A stretch of 64,000 bases of DNA from Bacillota bacterium (GTDB lineage Bacteria > Bacillota > Clostridia > Lachnospirales > Lachnospiraceae), in assembly GCA_023410575.1 (NCBI GenBank), contig JAEYPP010000001.1:1-64000 (forward strand). The letters run 5' to 3'. Position numbers and translations under genes: made by a program. Shown here piece by piece: positions 16,468 to 24,275 of the stretch; position 1 is the first letter of the stretch, and each line of letters starts with the position of its first letter. The notes below the pieces were generated by a model that did no database searches, was not told where the DNA came from, and saw only the letters and a list, made by a program, of their open reading frames with translations.

Positions 16468-17141
16468 AACGCTATATAGGAAAAGTTGCTGTATCAGGCG
16501 TTAGCTTTGATGTAGAACCTGGTAAAATATATGCGTTATTAGGACCAAATGGAAGTGGAAAAACCACTTGGATGAAGATGGTTGCAGGTTTGATCAAACC
16601 AACGATGGGGACGATTACATACAAGGGTACTCCAATTGGGGTAGAAACAAAGAAGAAAATTGCTTATATGTCAACAGAACCATTCTTTTATAATTTTATG
16701 ACGGTGGATGGAGTAGGAAAATACTATGAAGATTTTTTTGAAGATTTTGATCGTGAAAAATATAATAAGATGATCCATGTCATGGGATTAAACCTGAAAG
16801 ATAAATCGAAGAATCTTTCTTCTGGTCTTGCAGCAAAGCTAAAAATTGCAGCAACTTTATCAAGAAGAGCAGAAGTATACCTTCTTGATGAGCCACTAAA
16901 TGGAATTGATATTATTGCAAGAGAACATATTATTAATTCGATTCTAGAGGCAGCAACGGATAATGCAACACTTATTATTTCGAGTCATCTCGTGGATGAG
17001 TTAGAGAAGATTATTGACAGTGCGATATTTATAAAGCAGGGTAATCTTGTTTTAATGGGAGATGCGGATGAAATTCGTCGTCAAAATCAAAAGTCAATCG
17101 TAGATTTATATCGCGCAATCTATGCAGACATTATGTACTAG
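16443..17141 (+). CDS. ABC transporter ATP-binding protein
   Basis: 232 residues. Walker A G-P-N-G-S-G-K-T at 34-41, Walker B V-Y-L-L-D-E-P at about 140-146, switch region I-I-S-S-H-L at about 178-183. The signature is L-S-S-G-L rather than L-S-G-G-Q, a common departure in YtrB/EcsA-like exporters. Its start overlaps the gntR end, and the permease gene follows after 11 bases. Exports or senses an unknown, possibly envelope-active, compound. Confidence 0.92.
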   Translation: MLSTRDVVKRYIGKVAVSGVSFDVEPGKIYALLGPNGSGKTTWMKMVAGLIKPTMGTITYKGTPIGVETKKKIAYMSTEPFFYNFMTVDGVGKYYEDFFEDFDREKYNKMIHVMGLNLKDKSKNLSSGLAAKLKIAATLSRRAEVYLLDEPLNGIDIIAREHIINSILEAATDNATLIISSHLVDELEKIIDSAIFIKQGNLVLMGDADEIRRQNQKSIVDLYRAIYADIMY

Positions 17142-17152
17142 GAGGGGGCAAG

Positions 17153-17899
17153 ATGCTTAAATTAATTAAATATGAGCTTAGAAAACAATTGTTTTCTAAA
17201 ATAATTTTATTAGTATTACTTGGTTTATTAGAGATAGGATTTTTTGTTGGTCTGCTTACTGAACAGGAGAATGTATTGGCTGTTAGTATTGGTTTATACT
17301 TTTTATTAGCGATTGGTACGATATTTTTTGTTGCATTTGAGAGTGTATTTACATTTTCTAATGATTTAAAAACAAAACATAGTTATATGTTATTTTTAAC
17401 ACCAAATTCCACCTATAAGATTATTGGTGCTAAGGTTCTGACAACTACTGTAACAATAGGATTAACCGCTACAGCTTTTATGGGTGTAATTTTACTAGAT
17501 ATTGCAGCAGTCTTTGCTAAGTTTAATGAGCTGGAAATCTTAATGAAAAAGTTACAGGAGTTAATTGCATTGATATTTCATGCAAATATTAGTTATGCGT
17601 TCGTCATTTCAATTATTTTGTATTTGGTATTTGATTTGATTAGTATACTTGTTATTGGTATGGCATCAATTACATTAAGTGCAACATTTTTATCCAATAG
17701 TAAAGGAAAGGGAATAGTTAGTGTTGCCTTCTTCTTTGGTATTAGCTACTTAATGTCAAAACTTGAAGGTCTTGTATTACCAGCAAAATCATTAACATCG
17801 ACAGAACCATATTACCTTAGTTGCATTTGGTCACTTGGAGTTGTTCTTGTATTTTACTTCTTTACTTCTTATATGTTGGACAAGAAAGTTAGTGTTTAA
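17153..17899 (+). CDS. ABC-2 type transporter permease
   Basis: 248 residues with about six hydrophobic segments (near 15-38, 42-65, 95-120, 145-175, 180-200, 218-240) and an amphipathic N-terminus M-L-K-L-I-K-Y-E-L-R-K-Q typical of ABC-2 permeases. It forms the membrane channel for the ATPase encoded upstream. Preceded by GGAGGGGG. Last gene of the operon; the next gene is convergent and its stop touches this one. Confidence 0.85.
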   Translation: MLKLIKYELRKQLFSKIILLVLLGLLEIGFFVGLLTEQENVLAVSIGLYFLLAIGTIFFVAFESVFTFSNDLKTKHSYMLFLTPNSTYKIIGAKVLTTTVTIGLTATAFMGVILLDIAAVFAKFNELEILMKKLQELIALIFHANISYAFVISIILYLVFDLISILVIGMASITLSATFLSNSKGKGIVSVAFFFGISYLMSKLEGLVLPAKSLTSTEPYYLSCIWSLGVVLVFYFFTSYMLDKKVSV

Positions 17900-18280
17900 T
17901 TATTTGATTATCATGCTTTGAGACAAATCCATATTGTCTTCACAGAAATAACCACCACAATTCATAACAATATACTTAAAGATTGGCACAATAAGTTCAA
18001 AGTCAGTGTCTTGAAAACTTACCATATAGAGGGCATGGATATCATTCTTTGTTAGATATTCATTGCCTTCTTTATCTTTAAACATAGGTTGGATCATCTC
18101 AAAATCAATACTCTTTTTTTCTGTATAGTTTATCTCAAGAACTCCAGCAGCTTCCCAGATTTCAACATCAAGCTTGTTGTTAGCCTTTAGTATCTCATAG
18201 ATGTCACGAACTGAAATTTCTTTTTGATTCATGTAAAACCAGTCTCCGGAAGCGGTAATTGTAGGAATAATTTTTTTCAT
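17900..18280 (-). CDS. Conserved hypothetical protein (126 residues)
   Basis: Not recognised. A soluble, acidic 126-residue protein with no membrane segment, alternating strand and helix pattern, and two cysteines near the C-terminus (C-G-G-Y-F-C). The minus-strand start has AAGGAG about 8 bases upstream. Its stop codon abuts the permease stop with no gap, so no separate terminator separates the convergent genes. A real gene is favoured by its ribosome site and codon usage. Confidence 0.65.
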   Translation of the reverse strand: MKKIIPTITASGDWFYMNQKEISVRDIYEILKANNKLDVEIWEAAGVLEINYTEKKSIDFEMIQPMFKDKEGNEYLTKNDIHALYMVSFQDTDFELIVPIFKYIVMNCGGYFCEDNMDLSQSMIIK

Positions 18281-18488
18281 GTTTGGCTCCTTACTATATT
18301 ATTAAGTAAGTATTATTATATCATGATTCATATCTCAAAAAACATTAATTTTTACTAATTAATGTTCTTACTTTTCCTCATGGGGAATTTTGTATAGACA
18401 GAGTATTTTGATTATGGTAAATTAATTCATAACGAGGAATAGTTACAAGAGATTATTTTCATGATAAAAAAATTAGGAGGATAAAAAG

Positions 18489-19724
18489 GTGGCAACAATT
18501 CAACCATTTCAATGTGTCAGACCTAAAAGGGAACTTGTAAGTAAGGTTGCAGCATTACCTTATGATGTTTATAACCGCAAGGAAGCACTACAGGAAGCAA
18601 AAAAGGATGCATTATCATTTTTAAATATTGACCGTCCAGAAACTCAGTTTGACGAAACAATGGACATGTACGATACAAAGGTATATCAAAAGGCGAGAGA
18701 GTTGTTTGAAAATCGATTGGCAGATGGGACCTATATAAAAGATAGCGATAAGTGCTATTACATATATGAGTTAATTATGAACAAGAGATCACAGACAGGT
18801 ATTGTTGCATGTGCTTCGATCGATGATTATATCAATAATGTTATTATGAAACATGAAAACACAAGGGAAGAAAAAGAACAAGATCGTATTCGTCATGTGG
18901 ATACGATGAGTGCACAGACTGGACCTATCTTTTTAGCTTATCGTTCCAACGAAGTAATTAGTAGTATTGTAAGCAAGAAAAAAGAAGAGATGCCACTTTA
19001 TACATTTACTTCAGAGGATGAGATTACTCATAATGTATGGAAGATTGAAGATGCAAAAAGTGTCACTACAATTCAAGAAGAATTTGCAGGAATCTCTCAA
19101 ATTTACATTGCAGATGGACATCATCGTGCAGCATCTGCTGTTAAAGTTGGATTAAAGCGACGTGATGCAAATCCAAACTACAATGGGAAGGAAGAATTTA
19201 ATTATTTTTTATCTGTGTTATTTCCGGAAGATCAACTAATGATTATGCCATACAATCGTGTGGTTCGAGATTTGAATGGTTTGTCAAAGAGTGAGTTTTT
19301 AGAGGCGGTTAGTGATGTGTTTTTGGTGGAACCAAAAGAGGAAGCAGTTGGTCCAACGAAAAAGTGTACGTTTGGAATGTATCTCGATCAGAAGTGGTAT
19401 CTGTTAACTGCAAAGGAGAATATTTTAAATCAGACAGATCCAGTAGCAACCTTAGATGTTTCTATCTTACAGAATTATCTTTTGAATCCAATATTAAATA
19501 TTGTAGATCCAAGAACAGATAGCCGTATTGACTTTATTGGTGGAATTCGTGGATTAAAGGAATTAGAAAAACGTGTAGCAACTGATATGACAGTAGCATT
19601 CTCAATGTATCCAACTACGATTCAAGAACTGTTTGCAGTTGCAGATGCAAAACAGTTAATGCCTCCAAAATCAACTTGGTTTGAACCAAAATTACGAAGC
19701 GGTATTTTTATTCATGAAATATAG
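18489..19724 (+). CDS. DUF1015 family protein
   Basis: 411 residues; GTG start with AGGAGG at 18475-18480. Matches DUF1015: N-terminal I-Q-P-F-Q-C-V-R-P, the V-A-A-L-P-Y-D-V-Y segment, the central Y-I-A-D-G-H-H-R-A-A-S-A motif (about residues 206-217) and the D-P-R-T-D-S-R-I-D-F-I-G-G segment near 345. The family is widespread in Clostridia, often beside serA/serC, but its activity is not known to me; the D-G-H-H-R motif suggests a catalytic or metal-binding site. Stands alone here. Confidence 0.85.
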   Translation: MATIQPFQCVRPKRELVSKVAALPYDVYNRKEALQEAKKDALSFLNIDRPETQFDETMDMYDTKVYQKARELFENRLADGTYIKDSDKCYYIYELIMNKRSQTGIVACASIDDYINNVIMKHENTREEKEQDRIRHVDTMSAQTGPIFLAYRSNEVISSIVSKKKEEMPLYTFTSEDEITHNVWKIEDAKSVTTIQEEFAGISQIYIADGHHRAASAVKVGLKRRDANPNYNGKEEFNYFLSVLFPEDQLMIMPYNRVVRDLNGLSKSEFLEAVSDVFLVEPKEEAVGPTKKCTFGMYLDQKWYLLTAKENILNQTDPVATLDVSILQNYLLNPILNIVDPRTDSRIDFIGGIRGLKELEKRVATDMTVAFSMYPTTIQELFAVADAKQLMPPKSTWFEPKLRSGIFIHEI

Positions 19725-19726
19725 TC

Positions 19727-19758
19727 AGAAAAGGGGTTGTTGCGACAGCCCCTTTTCT
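19727..19758 (+). terminator. Terminator of the DUF1015 gene
   Basis: AGAAAAGGGG (19727-19736) pairs with CCCCTTTTCT (19749-19758); GTTGT/ACAGC extends the stem inward. Confidence 0.8.
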
Positions 19759-19800
19759 GTTCTGTAATAGGAATGTTCTCAGAACTTCCTATTACAGAAC
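19759..19800. repeat. Near-perfect hairpin directly behind the terminator
   Basis: GTTCTGTAATAGGAA (19759-19773) pairs with TTCCTATTACAGAAC (19786-19800), and an inner GTTCT/AGAAC leaves a one-base centre: a 20-bp stem with one bulge. It directly follows the terminator and precedes a CpG-rich stretch. Confidence 0.75.
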
Positions 19801-19915
19801 AAAGCGTCCAAAAGAAAAGACGCAACTATGCGCACAAGCGCGAGAGAAAGATGTCGCTTATGCGACCGCGCTTAGCGCGAGTGCTTTGCAAGCAAAACAC
19901 TTTGTTATAAAATTA
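19801..19915. other. CpG-rich hairpin-forming intergenic island
   Basis: Unlike the AT-rich surroundings this stretch is dense in CpG and GCGC (e.g. GCGCACAAGCGCG, ACCGCGCTTAGCGCG). Small self-complementary units include GCGTC/GACGC, GTCGC/GCGAC, CGCGC/GCGCG and TTTGC/GCAAA, and the outer ends ACAAAG/CTTTGT pair. No ORF. Similar islands follow hairpins at 35758 and 48290. Confidence 0.5.
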
Positions 19916-19943
19916 GAATCAGATTAAGTTTTTACTCTCTTGA

Positions 19944-20000
19944 TTGACAGCGTAACAATGTTATGTTACATTGCATATTATAGAACAAAACATTGTTACG
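19944..20000 (+). promoter_or_regulatory. Promoter region with repeated TGTTAC operator half-sites
   Basis: TTGACA at 19944-19949 without a well-spaced -10. CGTAACAATG (19951-19960) and CATTGTTACG (19991-20000) form a perfect 10-bp inverted repeat, and a third half-site, TGTTAC (19964-19969), makes a smaller palindrome with the first. The arrangement suggests an autoregulatory site for the MerR-like protein encoded next. Confidence 0.5.
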
Positions 20001-20020
20001 TTGTGAAAAGGAGTGATAAA

Positions 20021-20656
20021 TTGTACATTTCAAAAAAAGATTTATTAGCGATGACGGGAATATCGTATGGACAGCTATATCGTTGGAAAAGAGAGCGCTT
20101 AATACCAGAAGAATGGTTTATTAAGCAATCTTCATTTACAGGACAGGAAACCTTTTTTCCAAGGGAACAGATTCTTAGTAGAATACGATCGATTCTGGAG
20201 TTAAAGGATAAGTATTCATTAGAAGAATTAGCAAGAATGTTATCACCAGAGGTAGTACAAGGAATGTATTATAAATCTGATTTATTAGAGATACACGAAA
20301 TCAATACCATCCTAATACCGATTTTTATGGAAATAGCGAATAAAGAAGATTTTTGTTATACAGACATAATTCTTATGATCATAATTACAGAGATTAAGGA
20401 AAGTTTGAATCTATCGGTGGAAGAATTAAGAGATATTCTTTCATCAATTCTCATCGGGATTAGACAAATAACCTCAAAAGAAATTACAATCGGTATCCTT
20501 GAATTTCAGAAGGTATATTTACCATATGTTATTTCTACAAATTCAGATTTTTATCTCGATGAACAAGCAAAGTTTGTATACAAAAGAAACTATTTAGACG
20601 TATCAAACCATATAAAAATTAAGTATCAACAAAAATTTCGGGATAGCGTAAAGTGA
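20021..20656 (+). CDS. DUF4004 (YhbD-like) MerR-type regulator
   Basis: 211 residues from a TTG start at 20021 with AAAAGGAG 7 bases upstream; the longer reading from 19940 would pass through the operator repeats and lacks a ribosome site. Residues about 1-75 form a MerR-like helix-turn-helix (Y-I-S-K-K-D-L-L-A-M-T-G-I-S-Y-G-Q-L-Y-R-W-K-R-x-x-L-I-P), as in B. subtilis YhbD (DUF4004). The rest is helical. The bactofilin-like gene follows after 29 bases, the same pairing as yhbD-yhbE/F in Bacillus, so it probably regulates or works with that polymer. Confidence 0.8.
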   Translation: MYISKKDLLAMTGISYGQLYRWKRERLIPEEWFIKQSSFTGQETFFPREQILSRIRSILELKDKYSLEELARMLSPEVVQGMYYKSDLLEIHEINTILIPIFMEIANKEDFCYTDIILMIIITEIKESLNLSVEELRDILSSILIGIRQITSKEITIGILEFQKVYLPYVISTNSDFYLDEQAKFVYKRNYLDVSNHIKIKYQQKFRDSVK

Positions 20657-20685
20657 TTTATAAAAGAATCTAAAGGAGGCGTAAT

Positions 20686-21333
20686 ATGAGAAATTATTCA
20701 ATTGATGGTATTGGATCGATTCAAGGTGGAGAATTCGATGAATTAAGAGTTAATGGTGTAGGAAATAATCATGGTGATATTAAAGCTGAAAAAATGTATA
20801 TTGAGGGCGTATTTAAAAGCACTGGCAATATTGAAACAAACTATCTTGATGTAGAAGGAGTTGGAGAGATTAATGGCAATATCCGAGCAAGCAAGATTAC
20901 GATTGAAGGAGTTATTAATTTTGAAGACAGTAAGAAGATAGAAACAGAACAATTATATTGTGAGGGATGTATCAACTCCGTTGGTGATCTATATGCGGAT
21001 ATGATTCAAGCTACAGGCTGTATTAAGGCTAATGGTATTTATGGTGATAATATTAAAATTGATAGCTTTCATTTTCAAATGAGTGGATTGAAGAAAATGC
21101 TTTCGAAGTTAAATATTGTAACTAGCTATAATGGAAGTAAGGTAAATACAATTGAAGCTACAACAATAAACTTATCTGGTGTTAAGGCAACTCGAGTCAA
21201 TGGACATGATATTGTTATCGGACCTGGTTGTACGATAGATACAGTTGATTGTTCAGGAAAGTTAAAAGTACATGAAAGCAGTCATGTTGGAGAAATTCTT
21301 GGTGCAACAGAACAAGTGAAAGAAATTCTTTAG
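20686..21333 (+). CDS. Bactofilin-like polymer-forming protein (YhbE/YhbF type)
   Basis: 215 residues of short beta repeats with regularly spaced glycines (F-D-E-L-R-V-N-G-V-G, I-K-A-E-K-M-Y-I-E-G-V, Y-L-D-V-E-G-V-G, I-T-I-E-G-V), predicting a right-handed beta-helix of the polymer-forming cytoskeletal family. No signal peptide or membrane segment. AAGGAGGCG precedes the ATG. Transcribed with the DUF4004 regulator. Family members make filaments or scaffolds at the membrane; the role of this branch is unknown. Confidence 0.8.
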   Translation: MRNYSIDGIGSIQGGEFDELRVNGVGNNHGDIKAEKMYIEGVFKSTGNIETNYLDVEGVGEINGNIRASKITIEGVINFEDSKKIETEQLYCEGCINSVGDLYADMIQATGCIKANGIYGDNIKIDSFHFQMSGLKKMLSKLNIVTSYNGSKVNTIEATTINLSGVKATRVNGHDIVIGPGCTIDTVDCSGKLKVHESSHVGEILGATEQVKEIL

Positions 21334-21469
21334 TTATGCAAGAAATGATTTATGATCGGGTATTAACTATTGATATACTTTATCGTAGTTAAAATAGTAT
21401 TAATTTGCAAAAATTCGTGTGTATCGCATGGTACAGTTTGATAAACACAATGATATGAGGAGAAGTAAT

Positions 21470-22627
21470 ATGATAATTGAACCCAAAGTGCGTGGATTTA
21501 TTTGTACAACTGCACATCCAGTAGGATGTGAGGAAAGTGTGAAAAGACAAATTGATTATGTGAAGCAACATGATAAAAAAGAAGGACCGAAGAGAATCTT
21601 AATCATTGGTGCATCTACAGGTTATGGGTTAGCTTCACGTATTGCAACCACTTTTACCTATGGTGCTGCAACGCTTGGTGTTATGTACGAAAAAGAAGCA
21701 ACAAAAAGTCGTACTGCTACCCCGGGTTTCTATAATACAGAGGCATTTGAAGCTTTCGCAAAAAGTGATGGGTATTATGCTAAAACGATCAATGGGGACG
21801 CTTTTACAAAAGAGATAAAAGAAAAAACAATTCAAATGATTCGTGAAGAGTTAGGAAAAGTTGATATGGTAATCTATAGCTTAGCTGCTCCAAGAAGAAC
21901 GGTTGGGGACGTTACATATTCCTCAGTGTTAAAACCAATTACACACCCTTTTACTAACCGAACCTTAGATTTGCGTACGAATGAGTTGTCAGAGGTTACC
22001 ATTCCAGCTGCCACTAAGGAGGAAATTGAGGCTACGATTCAAGTTATGGGTGGAGAAGATTGGAAGATATGGTTACAAGAGCTAAAGAAAGCAAAAGTAT
22101 TAGAAGATGGAGTAATTACGCTAGCGTATTCATACGTTGGACCAAAGATTACTTCTCCGATCTATAGTGAAGGAACGATTGGAAGGGCAAAACAACATCT
22201 GTATCAGACAAGTTTAGAATTAAAGAAAGAGTTAAAGGATCTTCATGGAAGAGTTTATATTTCGGTGAATAAAGCACTGGTTACTCAGGCAAGTGCAGCA
22301 ATCCCTGTTGTACCATTATATATAAGCTTATTATATCGAGTAATGAAGAAAAAGGGCTTACATGAAGGCTGTATTGAGCAGATGGACCGACTTTTCTCAG
22401 AACGTCTTGTAGCAAAAGAAGTGGTTACGGATGATTTAGGTCAGATACGAATGGATGATTATGAATTACAAGAAGATGTTCAGGAAGAAATTATTAAGGC
22501 ATGGAATAATGTGTCCCAAGAGAATCTAAAAGAATTGGCTGATATTGATGGCTATTGGGAAGACTTTTATCATATGTTTGGATTTTACTATGATACAATT
22601 GATTATAGTAAGGACATCGAATTATAG
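21470..22627 (+). CDS. fabV: Enoyl-ACP/trans-2-enoyl-CoA reductase, FabV type
   Basis: 385 residues from the ATG at 21470, which has AGGAGA 6 bases upstream; an earlier in-frame GTG reading lacks one. NADH-dependent reduction of enoyl-thioesters, the last step of fatty-acid elongation or of butyrate/crotonyl-CoA reduction. Seen: nucleotide-binding G-A-S-T-G-Y-G-L-A-S-R-I-A-T near residue 46; the FabV-specific Tyr-x8-Lys active site in Y-S-E-G-T-I-G-R-A-K near 240. Cytoplasmic. Monocistronic. Confidence 0.94.
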   Translation: MIIEPKVRGFICTTAHPVGCEESVKRQIDYVKQHDKKEGPKRILIIGASTGYGLASRIATTFTYGAATLGVMYEKEATKSRTATPGFYNTEAFEAFAKSDGYYAKTINGDAFTKEIKEKTIQMIREELGKVDMVIYSLAAPRRTVGDVTYSSVLKPITHPFTNRTLDLRTNELSEVTIPAATKEEIEATIQVMGGEDWKIWLQELKKAKVLEDGVITLAYSYVGPKITSPIYSEGTIGRAKQHLYQTSLELKKELKDLHGRVYISVNKALVTQASAAIPVVPLYISLLYRVMKKKGLHEGCIEQMDRLFSERLVAKEVVTDDLGQIRMDDYELQEDVQEEIIKAWNNVSQENLKELADIDGYWEDFYHMFGFYYDTIDYSKDIEL

Positions 22628-22641
22628 TACAAAAGAAATGA

Positions 22642-22670
22642 TTGACATATATGATAATATATGTTAGTAT
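22642..22670 (+). promoter_or_regulatory. Promoter of the T-box-dapA transcript
   Basis: TTGACA at 22642-22647, 17 bases, TAGTAT at 22665-22670. Confidence 0.8.
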
Positions 22671-22679
22671 AACCGAAAT

Positions 22680-22987
22680 ATTAGAAAAAGGTAATGAAGA
22701 GGAAAGTAGGTATTACATAACTGGTACAGAGAGTCTCGATTGCTGGAAAGAGATACAGGAGTAATAGTGAACTAAAGCCTTGGAACTGCGTATCGACTAC
22801 ATCTTTACACAAAAGGTATTTTTGGTAGGGACGTTGAGAATACGATGGGAGTGCCCATTATAGCACCAGAGTATCGATTTCGATCCGTACTTGTAAAGGC
22901 ATGCATTATGAGATGTGTGCAAATTAAGGTGGTAACACGGGAGAACAGTCTCGTCCTTGAATTCATTCAAGGATGGGGCTTTTTTTA
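22680..22987 (+). promoter_or_regulatory. T-box riboswitch upstream of dapA
   Basis: Seen: the conserved T-box antiterminator element AAGGTGGTAACACGG (22926-22940) and a terminator with GTCCTTGAA/TTCAAGGAT arms followed by seven T's (22980-22986). Upstream are stem I-like features, including AGAGA motifs and a loop reading GTGAACTAAAGCC (22767-22779). Family knowledge: uncharged tRNA pairs with a specifier codon in stem I and opens the terminator. Inference: the specifier is probably AAA (lysine) at 22774-22776, which fits dapA as a lysine-pathway gene; the frame of the specifier is not certain. Confidence 0.85.
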
Positions 22988-23077
22988 ATACTTTTTACCC
23001 TATTCTAGTATGTGCAGTAGGTGTGTGAAACACACACTTGTTATATCATAGAAATCATAAATTAAGGAGGTAGTAAA

Positions 23078-23974
23078 ATGGCAATTTTTGAAGGTGCAGG
23101 GGTAGCGATTGTTACTCAATTTAAGGAAAACAACGAGGTGGATTTTGAAAAACTTGGTAAGATGATTGATTACCAGATTGATCACGGTACAGATAGCATT
23201 ATCGTCTGTGGCTCCACGGGAGAAGCATCAACGCTAACACATGAGGAACATATTGAATGTATTCGACAAGCAGTTGTATTTGCTAAAAAGCGTGTGCCAG
23301 TAATAGCTGGTAGCGGCTCTAACAGTACAGATACAGCAGTTGATTTGTCACAAGAGGCCTTTCGGGCAGGAGCAGATGCTATTTTAGTAGTCGCTCCATA
23401 TTATAACAAAGGAACACAAAATGGAATGATGCAACATTTTACGAAGATTGCACAAGCGGTAGATATTCCAATGTTGCTTTATAATATTCCAATTAGAACC
23501 GGAGTCAATGTATTACCAAAAACAATGGCACAATTAGTTCGTAACGTTGACAATATTGTCGGAGTAAAGTCTTCCGTTAGTGACATTAGTCAAGATATAG
23601 AGTTGATGGACCTTTGCAATGGAGATATCGATCTATATTCAGGAGATGATGCAGTAACTATACCATATCTTTCGATAGGTGCAAAAGGGGTAATCTCAGT
23701 CTTATCTAACATCGCACCAGAGGATAGTCACGATATGGTAATGAAATTCTTACATGGTGATACTAAAGGCAGTTTGGCGTTGCAGTTAAAATATCAAAAG
23801 CTAATTAAAGCCCTCTTTTCAGAAGTAAACCCAATTCCAGTAAAAGAAGCCTTGGAAATATGCGGCTGGGGACCAAGTGTCCTACGCCTACCACTGACGA
23901 AAATGGAGCCAGAAAACGCACTTTTACTAAGACAAGAGATGGAGAAAGTAGCAATTCAACATGTAAATATCTAA
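23078..23974 (+). CDS. dapA: 4-Hydroxy-tetrahydrodipicolinate synthase
   Basis: 298 residues, normal size. Condenses pyruvate with aspartate semialdehyde, the first committed step to diaminopimelate and lysine. TIM-barrel signatures seen: G-S-T-G-E-A-S-T-L near 46, catalytic Tyr in L-Y-N-I-P near 134, and Schiff-base Lys in V-G-V-K-S-S near 163. AAGGAGG precedes the ATG. Controlled by a T-box leader. Not in an operon here. In a spore former it also feeds dipicolinate and peptidoglycan synthesis. A palindromic element follows, before a convergent gene. Confidence 0.96.
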   Translation: MAIFEGAGVAIVTQFKENNEVDFEKLGKMIDYQIDHGTDSIIVCGSTGEASTLTHEEHIECIRQAVVFAKKRVPVIAGSGSNSTDTAVDLSQEAFRAGADAILVVAPYYNKGTQNGMMQHFTKIAQAVDIPMLLYNIPIRTGVNVLPKTMAQLVRNVDNIVGVKSSVSDISQDIELMDLCNGDIDLYSGDDAVTIPYLSIGAKGVISVLSNIAPEDSHDMVMKFLHGDTKGSLALQLKYQKLIKALFSEVNPIPVKEALEICGWGPSVLRLPLTKMEPENALLLRQEMEKVAIQHVNI

Positions 23975-24080
23975 GAAAAATTTAAGCTAAACTAATAAGC
24001 ACCGTAGCAGAAAGATAAAAATGCTATTAAAGCCCGCCGCAGGCGACGAAAGTGCTGTCGAGATAATTGATAAAACAACT

Positions 24081-24261
24081 GTAAATAGTGTTTGTGATTT
24101 TCAAAACCTTGCTGAAACGAAAAGAGCTTGTTGGTATGTTTTCGTAGTGCCTTACAAGTCCCACATGGTCTTTGTGGGCTTGTGAGCGAAGCGCACCGAA
24201 GAAAATATACCAACAAGCCCTTTCGTTTTCATACATGTCCAAAATCACAAACACTCAATAA
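24081..24261. repeat. Long palindromic element, copy B
   Basis: Imperfect inverted repeat: outer arms AATAGTGTTTGTGATTTT (about 24084) against its near-complement ending about 24256, then AACGAAAAGAGCTTGTTGGTAT against its near-complement at 24206-24228. Core 24133-24211 is the reverse complement, with changes, of the core of copy A (11815-11894): both hold ACAAGCCC..ACA/TGTGGG..CTTGT and end in GGTATATTTTCTTCGG. It lies between convergent stop codons, so it likely terminates both. A CpG-rich patch (24032-24060) precedes it. Confidence 0.75.
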
Positions 24262-24275
24262 CTTATTATTAGCAC

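Noticed and set aside
19940..20020. Longer N-terminus of the DUF4004 regulator
   Set aside because: It would pass through the operator-like repeats, lacks a ribosome site, and the MerR-like fold begins after the TTG at 20021.
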